From assembly GCA_964629645.1 (NCBI GenBank), contig CAZVSU010000013.1, forward strand, positions 1 through 37,105: 37,105 nucleotides of DNA, written 5' to 3'. Under the pieces are notes generated by a model. That model was not told the DNA's origin. It was given only the letters and a program-made list of their open reading frames with translations, and made no database searches. How positions within the stretch are numbered: position 1 is the stretch's first letter; the number at the start of each line of letters is the position of its first letter. The translations under genes and the position numbers were made by a program. Below, piece after piece: positions 7,591 to 16,583 of the stretch. Origin of the DNA: JAAKFL01 sp964629645. Its GTDB lineage: Bacteria; Chlamydiota; Chlamydiia; Chlamydiales; SLFE01.

Positions 7591-9726
7591 TTAAGTCCCG
7601 CTTTCTCTGTAAAGGACCCCTTGCACTGTGCGTAAAAACTCGACAAGCAGCGATCGCCAGGGGCCGACAATTGTGACGTCGCCCATATTGCCATACTTGA
7701 GAATTTTTTCCTTCCCTAAATCGGGGCGCTCGAAAATCGCCTCGACAGGATAATAGCTGTCGACGACCCGGAAGGCCCCGCCCTCTCCTTCAATGGTGGG
7801 GAGATCTCCGTAATTTTGTGACGCCAGCTGGGGGTATTCAAGATTTTCAACACGCGCTTGGCCAATTTTGGTGACGACTCCTTCAAAAACCTGGTAAGGA
7901 CCCGGCAAGGTGAACGTGATGGACTGCCCCTGATACAGATAGGTCCAGTACCGCTCTGCGACGTAAAACACGACTTTGATTTGGCTATCGTCCACGATCA
8001 AGCCGAATTCTTGGTTTTGTCTGACGTATTGATTGGGCTTCAGAGTCTGATCCCAATCGACAATTTTTCCGGAGACTTCGGCATAAATTTCCATCTCTCT
8101 TTTCTGCGTTTCGAGGGTTTTGGCACGCTCTTCCGATTGCGCAAGCTCTGCTCTTTTCTGGCCGACGAAGCGCCTCCCTTCATCTTTTTGACTCAATATA
8201 TTGACTTGAGTCTGCAAAATCTTAGACTCTACTTTTTGATTCTCCAGAGCATTTTCTAGGGGGTACGATCGAATTTTAAAGAGAAGCTGCCCCGGCTCGA
8301 CGAGATCGCCCCTTGCGACGCTAAGGTCTTCAATTTTCCCGCTCACGGGGGCGTAGAGGGTCTGCTGCTCAACGGCGGCGATCGTTGCAGGAAACGTTTG
8401 AGTGTGGGGGAGGGGAACGACAATCCAAAGCAAAAGCAGTGTGATGCTGGTGGCGGTAAGGAGAAGGCGTGGATTCGTCGTGAAGTATTTTCTTAGTTCT
8501 TTCAATGCCTTGATTTCAGAGATGAGCGGCCATATGAAGAACACAAGGATTTCAGTGAGAAACAGAAAAACGCCGAGAGCTTTGGTGAATTTGTAATAAA
8601 CAAGCAGTGCGATCGCTGTATAAAGAAAAATTCTGTAAATCCACGTATACAGAGAATAGACGCACATCCAAAATATAGTTCTCTCGCTCAAGTTTTCTTC
8701 CGGAGGAGGGGCGTTCAGGCCGAGGAGCACTTGACGAAACTTCCAACGGGCCATCGCAAACGAACGCGGCTGCATGTTGTCGATGCCCCAGGTGTCTTGC
8801 AGCAAATAGTAGCCGTCGAATTTGAGCGCAGGGTTTAAGTTCACAAAAAGAGAGGTGATCCACGAAGACGAGGCAATGACAAAAAGGATGCTGTTCAAAA
8901 TGCCGGGGCTCGTCAGCAGCCACCCGATCGTGGCGAATCCGGCGAGAATCAGCTCAGACATCACCCCTGCTGCAGAAATGGCAAGCCTGTGGGTTCTGTT
9001 CCGAAGCTGCCAGCCGTGGGTGACGTCAGTGTAGAGAACCGGCCAGAGGATCAAAAACGCCACACCCATTGTGGGAACGTAAATCCCGTAGTGTTTTGCC
9101 GTATAAGCATGAGCAAATTCGTGGATAATCTTGACAGCGATAATGCCAAGCCCAAAAAAAAGGGCCCCTTCAAGGGTGAAAAAATAAGGAAATGTGGCGA
9201 TGAACAAATCAAACTGCGGCAAAAGTAACAGGATCGCCGATAGAGTCACAATTCCGTAAACAGCGAAAGCGATGGTCGATCCCAAGAAGGTCACATAGTG
9301 AAGGGTGCTCGAAAGAAACTTGTCGGGATTAATCAGAGGGATCCGAAAAAAAAGATAGTGGAAAATGAGCCATTTAAAGGGGTTGACTCTCCCTTTTTCC
9401 ACTTCTTCCATTAATTTGTCGGACTCTTTCAAGACGCGTAAGAGGCCAAAGTGGTGGGCCCAATTAAAAAAAGCGGTCACTTCCTCAGCTGTCACTTTGA
9501 CGGTCGTGTTGCTGTTGATTTCGTTTGTGACTTCTTCAATTGTCATGCCGGGGCGGAAAAACTGAAAAACGAGCGACTGGGTCCAATTGATTTTGTAATA
9601 CTGGCTTTTAATGGGATCAAAAAGATTGAACGTTGGCGCACCTGTGGGCTCGTCCGGTCCGCGGAATAATTTCAGCTCCGGCCTGAAAGGGGGGAGCACC
9701 TTTTTTTTGTCCTGTTGATCACCCAT
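7591..9726 (-). CDS. Membrane fusion protein: RRE/PqqD-like, M50 site-2 protease, HlyD-like adaptor
   Basis: 711 residues in three parts. Residues ~33-98 (NLFDPIKSQYYKIN..., FFNWAHHFGLLR) resemble the PqqD/RiPP-recognition winged helix that binds leader peptides. Residues ~145-437 form a polytopic S2P-type core with the zinc motif HEFAH (202-206) and the third ligand in NPALKFDG (298-305, D304), so the protease looks intact. Residues ~438-711 are HlyD-like: lipoyl halves (APVSGKIEDLSVARGDLVEPGQ, 459-480; YAEVSGKIVDWDQ, 548-560) around a coiled coil, then a beta-barrel region. By topology this end would be periplasmic. It is divergent from tolC by 58 bp and probably works with the TolC/HlyD genes. 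Proteins of this layout are annotated elsewhere as peptide zinc metalloprotease or HlyD family; the mechanism is not established to my knowledge. Confidence 0.85.
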   Translation of the reverse strand: MGDQQDKKKVLPPFRPELKLFRGPDEPTGAPTFNLFDPIKSQYYKINWTQSLVFQFFRPGMTIEEVTNEINSNTTVKVTAEEVTAFFNWAHHFGLLRVLKESDKLMEEVEKGRVNPFKWLIFHYLFFRIPLINPDKFLSSTLHYVTFLGSTIAFAVYGIVTLSAILLLLPQFDLFIATFPYFFTLEGALFFGLGIIAVKIIHEFAHAYTAKHYGIYVPTMGVAFLILWPVLYTDVTHGWQLRNRTHRLAISAAGVMSELILAGFATIGWLLTSPGILNSILFVIASSSWITSLFVNLNPALKFDGYYLLQDTWGIDNMQPRSFAMARWKFRQVLLGLNAPPPEENLSERTIFWMCVYSLYTWIYRIFLYTAIALLVYYKFTKALGVFLFLTEILVFFIWPLISEIKALKELRKYFTTNPRLLLTATSITLLLLWIVVPLPHTQTFPATIAAVEQQTLYAPVSGKIEDLSVARGDLVEPGQLLFKIRSYPLENALENQKVESKILQTQVNILSQKDEGRRFVGQKRAELAQSEERAKTLETQKREMEIYAEVSGKIVDWDQTLKPNQYVRQNQEFGLIVDDSQIKVVFYVAERYWTYLYQGQSITFTLPGPYQVFEGVVTKIGQARVENLEYPQLASQNYGDLPTIEGEGGAFRVVDSYYPVEAIFERPDLGKEKILKYGNMGDVTIVGPWRSLLVEFLRTVQGVLYRESGT

Positions 9727-9784
9727 AAGCTTGAATTGTAATTTATTTTATTTCTTTCAAACTGTAAATAAGAAGAATAAGACC

Positions 9785-11254
9785 ATGAAATTTATGACCT
9801 TGACGCGTCAATTTTTTTCTCTTTTTATTTTGATCTGTTTGGTCGCGACATCGTGCACTCTTCAGAAGGTGGATCTCGGCCCCATGCGGGAAGAAAATCT
9901 CCAAGAAGAAGAGTATTTTTTCTTAGGCAGCGATTTAGTTTTTGATCATCCGTTAAGCTTGAATGAAATCATCACCATCGCAGTGTGCAATAATTTAGAG
10001 CTGATGGTTCAAGCTCAGGAAGTTGCGATCAATGCAGAGCTGGCCAGTCAGGAACACTTGAAGATGCTGCCGAATTTGGGCGCGAACTACCGTTATACGG
10101 AACGAGACCGCAATACCGCCTCGTTTTCCCAATCTCTTGTCCCCGGCGTTCCCCCCGCTCCTCTTAGCATCTCCAGAGACCGTTTCATCAACACCTGGAG
10201 TTTTGAGTTTTCCTGGACTTTGCTCGATTTTGGGCTGGCCTACTTCAGATGGCACCAAGAGGCGAACCGAACGTTGATGCTCAAGATCCAATATGAGAGA
10301 CTTCAACAAAACTTGATTCTGGATATCGTCCGCTTTTATTGGAATGCTGTGGCCGCGAGAAAGGCGTTTGAGGGAGCCAAGGCGGTTTTAGGGAGAGTCT
10401 ACTCGCAAAAAGAGCTTTACCGCACAAAACGGGGATTAAGGATTATCTCTGATCTTGTGGGCCTTGCGGCCGAAAATCGGCTGGTCGACGTCGAGTTAGA
10501 TCTGGTGCGTTATGAGCGCCTTTACCACGAAGCGCTCATGGAATTAGCAGAAAGAATGGGAATTCCGCCGACTCCCTCCTTTGAGATCGAAATACCCGAC
10601 ATTGCCTATAAAGAGGTCGATATCGCCGATCTAAAGACCTTACAAGAGACCGCGCTGCTGAATCGTCCCGAACTTTACGAAAAAGATGTTGAAGAGCTGG
10701 TCACGCTGGACGAAATTAACGCAACCACACTTGAAATTTTTCCCAATTTACGCCTTTTTGCGACGCCCAATTATGACAGCAACACCTTCCTTTTGTTCAA
10801 CACCTGGTTCGAGATCGGCCTTCAAACCGCATGGAACCTGCTTGCGATGCCCGCGCGTTATAAAGCCAGGCAGGCGGCCATCGAGGGGACCAAAAAAGTG
10901 AAAGTGGAGCGGCTGGCAACCGCTCTTGGCGTTTTGACGCAAGTGAATCTAGCGCAGCTCATGCTCAAAGATTATATTCGCGAGTACGAAGTCGCCAAAG
11001 AGGCGCTCCGCATCAAAACAGAGCTTGCGTCGGCCTACCAAAAAAGGAGGGACAAAGGCATTTTCAGCGAAGCGGAAACATTGATCTACGACTCCGACGC
11101 TTATTTTGCCGAGATTAGAGTCTTAGAGTCCTACACCGCCATCCAGTCGACACTCGAGCAGCTGAATAATGCCATAGGGCTGCCCCTTTATTATCAAATC
11201 ACTAATGAATATGATGCAGCCCAGGAGTGCGAAGCATGTTCACCATCTTATTAA
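9785..11254 (+). CDS. TolC-family outer membrane efflux lipoprotein
   Basis: 489 residues with an N-terminal signal (MKFMTLTRQFFSLFILICLVATS) followed by C24 in a lipobox-like context, as in OprM/NodT lipoproteins. The mature part has the two-repeat TolC pattern of long amphipathic helices: LSLNEIITIAVCNNLELM... near residue 60, RPELYEKDVEELV mid-protein and a terminal EQLNNAIGLPLYY. It would form the outer membrane channel of a tripartite pump or secretion machine. The frame is open from 9731, but the ATG at 9785 gives a proper signal peptide; the ribosome site is weak. It overlaps the next gene by 19 bp and starts the three-gene operon tolC-hlyD-hlyD. Confidence 0.9.
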   Translation: MKFMTLTRQFFSLFILICLVATSCTLQKVDLGPMREENLQEEEYFFLGSDLVFDHPLSLNEIITIAVCNNLELMVQAQEVAINAELASQEHLKMLPNLGANYRYTERDRNTASFSQSLVPGVPPAPLSISRDRFINTWSFEFSWTLLDFGLAYFRWHQEANRTLMLKIQYERLQQNLILDIVRFYWNAVAARKAFEGAKAVLGRVYSQKELYRTKRGLRIISDLVGLAAENRLVDVELDLVRYERLYHEALMELAERMGIPPTPSFEIEIPDIAYKEVDIADLKTLQETALLNRPELYEKDVEELVTLDEINATTLEIFPNLRLFATPNYDSNTFLLFNTWFEIGLQTAWNLLAMPARYKARQAAIEGTKKVKVERLATALGVLTQVNLAQLMLKDYIREYEVAKEALRIKTELASAYQKRRDKGIFSEAETLIYDSDAYFAEIRVLESYTAIQSTLEQLNNAIGLPLYYQITNEYDAAQECEACSPSY

Positions 11255-12009
11255 CGATCTCAGCTTTATTGGGACCCGCCCAGCCCGTCGCGCAAGCCGA
11301 GCCATTCGATGGGCCCAAGCGAGAGTATTACATCATCTTGGACCCCAAAGAGAGGACGATGCTCTCAACGCGGATCACCTCTCCAGTTGAGAAAATCAAC
11401 AAACGAATGGGCGATGCCTTTGAGCGTGGCGACCTCTTGCTGGAGCTCGACAATGAAATTTATCAGGCCGAATATCTCAAAACAAAGGCGCTTCTTGAAA
11501 AAGCCCAAACCGATGTGGATGCCAAACGGTCGCTTTATCAAGACAACGCAGCCTCTCTTTTCGAGTTAAAAGAGGCCGAAGCTGAGCTTGCGGTTGCTAA
11601 GGCCGATGTGGTCACGGCCAGAGAAACCTATGATGAAACCACCCTCAGAGCTCCTTACCGGGGCAAGGTGGTGTCAGTTTTTATCGAAGAACACGAGCTG
11701 CCTCAGGCAGGGACCGAGCTTTTAGAAATTCTTCGCGACGATATCTTAGTTGCGAAATTTTTGGTCTCGTCCGATGAAAAGCTCGTTCTCGGCATGCCCG
11801 TCTATTTCACATTGAATGAAACAGGGGAAACGATCGAAGCGACCATCACTAGGATCAGTCCGGAAATCGACCCATCCAGCGGGACGATAAAAGTGGAAGC
11901 AGAAATCGACAACATGGCGCGAAAATTTCTGCCGGGAATGAGCGGTACAGCGTCTTTTTACACAAGCAGGCAAGGCGACAATGGCCGAAGAGAAGAAAAA
12001 GAGCGATAA
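11236..12009 (+). CDS. HlyD/AcrA-like periplasmic adaptor, small
   Basis: 257 residues with a Sec signal (cleavage expected after AQA, residue 21). It has a compact adaptor layout: first lipoyl half (MLSTRITSPVEKINKRMGDAFERGDLL), a short coiled coil rich in Ala/Glu/Lys (YLKTKALLEKAQTDVDAKR), second lipoyl half (TLRAPYRGKVVSVFI) and a beta-barrel segment ending FLPGMSGTASFYTS. This is the periplasmic bridge between inner membrane parts and TolC. An in-frame GTG lies at 11227, but the ATG at 11236 has AGGAG eight bases upstream. The gene overlaps both neighbours (19 bp with tolC, 29 bp with the next adaptor), so the three are translationally coupled. Confidence 0.88.
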   Translation: MFTILLTISALLGPAQPVAQAEPFDGPKREYYIILDPKERTMLSTRITSPVEKINKRMGDAFERGDLLLELDNEIYQAEYLKTKALLEKAQTDVDAKRSLYQDNAASLFELKEAEAELAVAKADVVTARETYDETTLRAPYRGKVVSVFIEEHELPQAGTELLEILRDDILVAKFLVSSDEKLVLGMPVYFTLNETGETIEATITRISPEIDPSSGTIKVEAEIDNMARKFLPGMSGTASFYTSRQGDNGRREEKER

Positions 12010-13351
12010 AAAGAAAGTTCAGCTCCTCTACCTGATCAATAGCTTGAATCAAAAGATTTATCAGGCAGAGTCGCAAGCGTCTGTGGCTTTCATTACCCTG
12101 AATGACACCATTAATTTGGTCCGTTACGACCGCGCCCTGCTTTGGAATTTCGAAAAGAGACAACCTGAGCTCATTGGCATTTCAGGTCAGAGCAAATATG
12201 ACAAAAAATCTGAGCTGGCGAGAAACTGGACCAAGCTCATGCAGCTCATATCCGATCCGACTCAGCCGCAAATTTTGCAGCGATGGAATTTCGCTCATGA
12301 AGATAAACTTTGGCATGAACTGCAAGGTAAATCCAACACGACTGTTCTTTGGCTCCCTGTCATGCAGGAAAACAAACTTATTTTAGGGCTTTGGCTCGAA
12401 CTGTGGCACTATCGTCCTGAGCCGCCTCCTTCTCAAGAAGAGTCGCTCAACCTCTTAAATTCTTTTCTCATTCCCGTTATCGCGGCATCGTGGACGAAGC
12501 TGCAGCCGAAGTACTCCACCTCGAGACTCTTCCAGATCACCAAAAAGCAAGGGGTGTTGGGTGCGGCAGCCCTTTTGTTTCTTCTCTTTGCCGTGCAGGT
12601 TCCCCTCCGCATCGTCGCGCCTTGCGAAGTGGTCCCCGATGACCCTTATGTGATTGCGGCTCCTCTTGACGGCATCATCGAAGAGGTGGTCGTTGATCCC
12701 GGGCAGCAAGTCAAAGAAGGTGAGACTCTTTTCGAATATGACAAAAACGTTCCCTTGCAAGAATTGAATATTGCCAAAAAGCAGGTCGATATCGCCCGGT
12801 CAGAGCTCAACCGGACGCTTAAGCAAGGGCTTGAGGATCCTGAAAGCCGCGCAGAGGTGGCAATTTTGCGTCTTCGACTCGAAAAAGATCTGCTCGCCTT
12901 AAACTTAGCAGAATACGAAGTGAGCCAGCTCACTGTTGTCTCACCTGAAGAGGGCATCGTCGTGCTCGACAACCCAGATCAGTGGCGGGGCCGCTCCGTG
13001 CAAGTCGGCGAAGCGATTATGCAAGTCACTAATCCCGATCGAACGAAAGTGAAAATATGGATTTCGGAAAGCGACAATATTGCCATTGACCCTGAAAAAC
13101 CGGTCAAGATTATTCTCAATGTCAGACCGGGACAGGCTGAGGAAGCTAAGCTGATCTATATTGCGAATGTTTCCACGATCAATGACCAAAATATCCCCAG
13201 CTTTATTGCCGAGGCGGAGTGGGTCGACCCTGAAATTGACGTGAAAATGGGCCTTAAAGGAACGGCCATTTTATATGGCCGTCGAGTCAGCTTGTTTTAT
13301 TTTTTGTTCCGCAAGCCTTGGTACGCTCTGAGGTATTACCTCGGGGTGTAA
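11981..13351 (+). CDS. Membrane-anchored HlyD-like adaptor with cytoplasmic GAF-like domain
   Basis: 456 residues. Residues ~13-170 resemble a GAF-type sensor domain (SVAFITLNDTINLVRYDRALLW..., TVLWLPVMQENKLILGLWLELW). A single membrane helix (190-209) follows, then a HlyD-like part: lipoyl half 222-252 (DGIIEEVVVDPGQQVKEGETLF), coiled coil ~260-312, lipoyl half 317-350 (VVSPEEGIVVLDN) and a beta-barrel region to ~432. The GAF-like part would face the cytoplasm and the rest the periplasm. The ATG at 11981 has AAGG five bases upstream. It is the last gene of the tolC operon and ends six bases from the convergent repeat-protein gene. GAF is a fold impression without signature residues, so that part is less sure. 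Confidence 0.82.
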   Translation: MAEEKKKSDKKKVQLLYLINSLNQKIYQAESQASVAFITLNDTINLVRYDRALLWNFEKRQPELIGISGQSKYDKKSELARNWTKLMQLISDPTQPQILQRWNFAHEDKLWHELQGKSNTTVLWLPVMQENKLILGLWLELWHYRPEPPPSQEESLNLLNSFLIPVIAASWTKLQPKYSTSRLFQITKKQGVLGAAALLFLLFAVQVPLRIVAPCEVVPDDPYVIAAPLDGIIEEVVVDPGQQVKEGETLFEYDKNVPLQELNIAKKQVDIARSELNRTLKQGLEDPESRAEVAILRLRLEKDLLALNLAEYEVSQLTVVSPEEGIVVLDNPDQWRGRSVQVGEAIMQVTNPDRTKVKIWISESDNIAIDPEKPVKIILNVRPGQAEEAKLIYIANVSTINDQNIPSFIAEAEWVDPEIDVKMGLKGTAILYGRRVSLFYFLFRKPWYALRYYLGV

Positions 13352-13357
13352 AGAGCC

Positions 13358-16300
13358 TCAGCAAACATGAATCTCGAATCGCTCCCAATCGACCCCCGTA
13401 CCTCCGAGAAGGCCGTCGCCGCCGAGGTCATTGACTTTGACAAAGAGAGTGTCGGTACCGGTGAAGTTGTCACGCGCTTGGTAAGTCAGCCGCGAGAGTA
13501 AGGTATTCGCTTCGTCGAGGTTGGCGGTGAACGTGATTCGTCTCATGCCATCGCTGTCGAGTTCATCTGTGAAGACGACTGTTTCGAGATCTTCGACATC
13601 CGTAAAGCCCAAAAGCCCTTTGCCGACTCTGAGCGTAACGAGTACGTTGCCATCTTCGTCAAGGTCGGCGTCTGTCACTTGGATGCCAAGCTCTTCACCG
13701 ATATTGAGGAGTTCTCCAGCTTCAACAGTTGCCGAATCATTCTCTGACAGGATTTCCGGGTCATCATTGATGTCAATGAACCAAATCTGCTTGGATTCTA
13801 GATTGCTGATGCCTCCGTCACCGTCACTTACAGTAAAGGCGATGTTCCTGACAGCTGTATCGGGATTGTCGGAGTCGTTCTGGTAGGCGATCCGGCTAAT
13901 CACTCTGGCAACATCCCATGCGCTGGCGTTGGCGTTGAAGTCGACGATCAGCGCCTCGCCGTTTTGACCGCCTTCAACTTGGCCGATCACCTCGCCCCGG
14001 TAAAGCACCTGGCCGGCGTTGTCGACCCAGACTTTGTTGTTTTCTTTGATGAGCAGCTGATCATTTATTGTGCCATTTTCAGAGATATCAACGGTTAAGC
14101 GGCCGCCGTCAAAGTCCCGCGAGTCGGCGTCTCTTAAGAAAACTGCGGGCGAGAGAATCTTCGCTCCCTGGTTTTCGAAGTAGAGTCTCTTATCAAAGCC
14201 GAGGAGTTTCAGTTTCGGGCCATCGCTTTGCTCTTCGATTGTGAGGCTCACGACGGCTTCGTCAGAGGCGCCCGCCGCATCGACAACGCGGTAGGTAAAG
14301 CTGTCTGTCATGTTAGGAGACCCGTCGTGTTGATAAACGAAAGATCCGTCTGCGTTGAAGACAAGAGACCCGTTTTGTGGTCCGGAGACAAGCTCCGCAA
14401 CGAGACTATCATTTGGCAGATCGACATCGACGTCGTTTTCAAGGACATTGCCGCTTCCTTCAAGCCCTGCACTCACTGTCAACGCATCTGCAACAGCAAT
14501 TGGGGCGTCATTAACGGGATTGACTGTGATAGCGAGAGTCGCTTGATCGGTCAATTCTCCATCGCTGATTTCGTAGAGTATCTGATCGGACCCATTATAG
14601 TTGGCGTCAGGAGTGTAGGTCAAATTGCCCATCGCATCGAGGACCGCTTGACCATTGGCGGGGCCGCTCACAATCGTGACAGCTAAATCGTCTAAATCCG
14701 GATCGTTGTCGTTCGCCAGTAGATCGATCGAAGCTGCCCCGTCTTCATTCAAGACCAGCTGATCGTCTTGGGCATCCGGCGCGCTGTTGGGAGGGAGAAT
14801 GTTAATGATATTGATTTCCGAGTCGAGATTATCGTCGTCAGTGACAAACACCTCTAGAGCTCTTCCGCCGCTGTTGGCCTCTGGTGTGAAGGCAACAAGC
14901 GATAGAATGTCTGAGGCTTGCTCAGGGGTGACGACAGTAGGTCCTGAGGGAACCCCCGCTAGTAAAAATGTAAAGTCGATCGTATAGATAATTTCGCCTT
15001 GAGGACCCACAGATTCGGTGAGATTGACTTGGGAGCCAAATAAATTTCCCGGAGCGTTGAGCGCTTGAGCTAAAGCTTGGATTCCTTGGACGTTTTCAAC
15101 GGGTGTGTCGGAAATCAAATCAAGATCAAGGAAACCAAGGCTGTCGCCTGCCTCGGGGTTTGGATTCACAATCGTGATCGATTTGATGTTGTTTTGAGGT
15201 CGATCGCTGAAGATGGTCAGAACATTTTCGGGATTGTTGATTCCCAAAATGCCTAACTTCTCCTGATCTTCCGCGCTCAGGTCCAGATTGCCGAGGGCTG
15301 TTGCCTCTTCGCCGCTTACAAGAGAAATCGTCACAAGGTCGTTACCTCCGACAGGGTTGCCGGCATCCACTGTGTCGACGTCGATGGCAGCGGGCACATC
15401 GTCTGGAGCCACGTCAACAGTGACTGTGGCAGTGGCTTCGCCTCCATTGCCGTCAGATACCGTGTAGACAAAAAAGTCGGTTCCTTCGAAACCTTGGAAG
15501 GGCGTATAGACAAACGTACCGTCGCCATTGACGGTGATGAAGCCGTTTCCGCCGTCTGATAGGAAGAGATTGTCATCGCCACCTCCGCCAATCGGCATTA
15601 AGGGGTCTGAACCTACCGGGTCGTTATTTGTCAATTTGATGATTTGAAGGTCATCGCCATCGGGGTCGCTGTCATTACCCAATAGATCAGCAGCAGAGAA
15701 CGCGACAGGGAGATCCTCGCCTGTTGATAAACTGTCGTCTTGGGCATTAGGAGGAGAGTTTGGTGACTGAAACTCAATTCCGATGAGAGAAAAACTTGTC
15801 GTCACTCCTGCTGTGTCTGTCGCTGCAAAGTCAATATGGCGGAGTCCATCAACAGTGGATTCATAGTAAATCCTTCCGAGCACGTCGACAACATCTGCTT
15901 GACGGAGAGATAATGGCGTCCCATCTGTTGCGCTTTCGAAAGTGATGTCATAAATCAACTCGCCATTCATTCCCGTTGATGAGGTCCATACAATTTCAGT
16001 ATTGAGAACGGTATCAATTCCGATCCCAAAAGGGGGTGGGCTTACCGTTTCTAACAAAAGTGTCTGTGTATACTGGTTGAGGCCAATGAGCTCGGTGCCG
16101 GCTAATCCCGGGTTTGACTCGTAAACGCCGAGATACTGCGATTCTGTAGAGAATGTAATAGGCAGCTGTGTGATTCCGAAAATCGAAAGTAAGTCGGGGT
16201 TTGTAAGGACGAGCTGATCCCCGGCCTCAGGATCAAGTATTGTGATGGTGAGACCATCGATCGGATTGACCCCGGGGATGGGGATTGGGTTATCCGGCTC

Positions 16301-16531
16301 ATTGCCGTTGATGCCTAAAAAAGTATCGGTTGCATCCACATATAAGGGAGTTTGACCGAAATAGGTGATGTCGCTCTCTGTTTCAATCAACAGATCCGGC
16401 GTTACAGAGAGATTTGCGGAAGAGAGATCCAGAGCCGGATCTTGTGCATCGACTGAATCGGGCACTATCGCGTCGCCCACGGCGGCATCCAGCACAATGC
16501 GCTCTTCCAATGGAAGAATTTGATACCACAT
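13358..16531 (-). CDS. Large cadherin/VCBS-type repeat protein, candidate exported adhesin
   Basis: 1057 acidic residues. The N-terminus carries LEERIVLDAA (8-17), like the LEPR-x-LFDAA signature found at the start of many giant type I-type adhesins, and no Sec signal. Tandem Ig/cadherin-like units are clear at about 256-375 (AQDDSLSTGEDLPVAF..., FEGTDFFVYTVSDGNGG), 583-672 (AQDDQLVLNEDGAASIDLLA) and 673-769, with Asp-rich DPDGDD and DVDLPND turns that probably bind Ca2+. Residues 770-1057 hold further domains of similar type. Near the end GGDGLLGGTGVDW resembles one RTX nonapeptide, and the protein finishes in Cys. It converges on the TolC/HlyD operon, which makes it the likely client. An AGGA ribosome site precedes the ATG at 16531. 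Confidence 0.85.
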   Translation of the reverse strand: MWYQILPLEERIVLDAAVGDAIVPDSVDAQDPALDLSSANLSVTPDLLIETESDITYFGQTPLYVDATDTFLGINGNEPDNPIPIPGVNPIDGLTITILDPEAGDQLVLTNPDLLSIFGITQLPITFSTESQYLGVYESNPGLAGTELIGLNQYTQTLLLETVSPPPFGIGIDTVLNTEIVWTSSTGMNGELIYDITFESATDGTPLSLRQADVVDVLGRIYYESTVDGLRHIDFAATDTAGVTTSFSLIGIEFQSPNSPPNAQDDSLSTGEDLPVAFSAADLLGNDSDPDGDDLQIIKLTNNDPVGSDPLMPIGGGGDDNLFLSDGGNGFITVNGDGTFVYTPFQGFEGTDFFVYTVSDGNGGEATATVTVDVAPDDVPAAIDVDTVDAGNPVGGNDLVTISLVSGEEATALGNLDLSAEDQEKLGILGINNPENVLTIFSDRPQNNIKSITIVNPNPEAGDSLGFLDLDLISDTPVENVQGIQALAQALNAPGNLFGSQVNLTESVGPQGEIIYTIDFTFLLAGVPSGPTVVTPEQASDILSLVAFTPEANSGGRALEVFVTDDDNLDSEINIINILPPNSAPDAQDDQLVLNEDGAASIDLLANDNDPDLDDLAVTIVSGPANGQAVLDAMGNLTYTPDANYNGSDQILYEISDGELTDQATLAITVNPVNDAPIAVADALTVSAGLEGSGNVLENDVDVDLPNDSLVAELVSGPQNGSLVFNADGSFVYQHDGSPNMTDSFTYRVVDAAGASDEAVVSLTIEEQSDGPKLKLLGFDKRLYFENQGAKILSPAVFLRDADSRDFDGGRLTVDISENGTINDQLLIKENNKVWVDNAGQVLYRGEVIGQVEGGQNGEALIVDFNANASAWDVARVISRIAYQNDSDNPDTAVRNIAFTVSDGDGGISNLESKQIWFIDINDDPEILSENDSATVEAGELLNIGEELGIQVTDADLDEDGNVLVTLRVGKGLLGFTDVEDLETVVFTDELDSDGMRRITFTANLDEANTLLSRLTYQARDNFTGTDTLFVKVNDLGGDGLLGGTGVDWERFEIHVC

Positions 16532-16583
16532 ATTATGTCCTACATAAAAAATTAAAGAAGGTTAAGAAATGCCTTATACTTTT

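Noticed and set aside
7591..13351. Classical type I secretion or RND efflux operon
   Set aside because: No ABC ATPase (no Walker A/LSGGQ protein) and no RND permease in the block, although TolC and HlyD parts are present.
14228..14686. 152-codon frame antisense to the repeat protein
   Set aside because: A shadow of a long repetitive GC-rich gene; no family features or ribosome site.
13358..16531. Repetitive DNA or CRISPR-like array in the repeat protein gene
   Set aside because: The repeats are protein-level domains of ~90-120 residues, diverged at DNA level; there are no short regular repeats with spacers.
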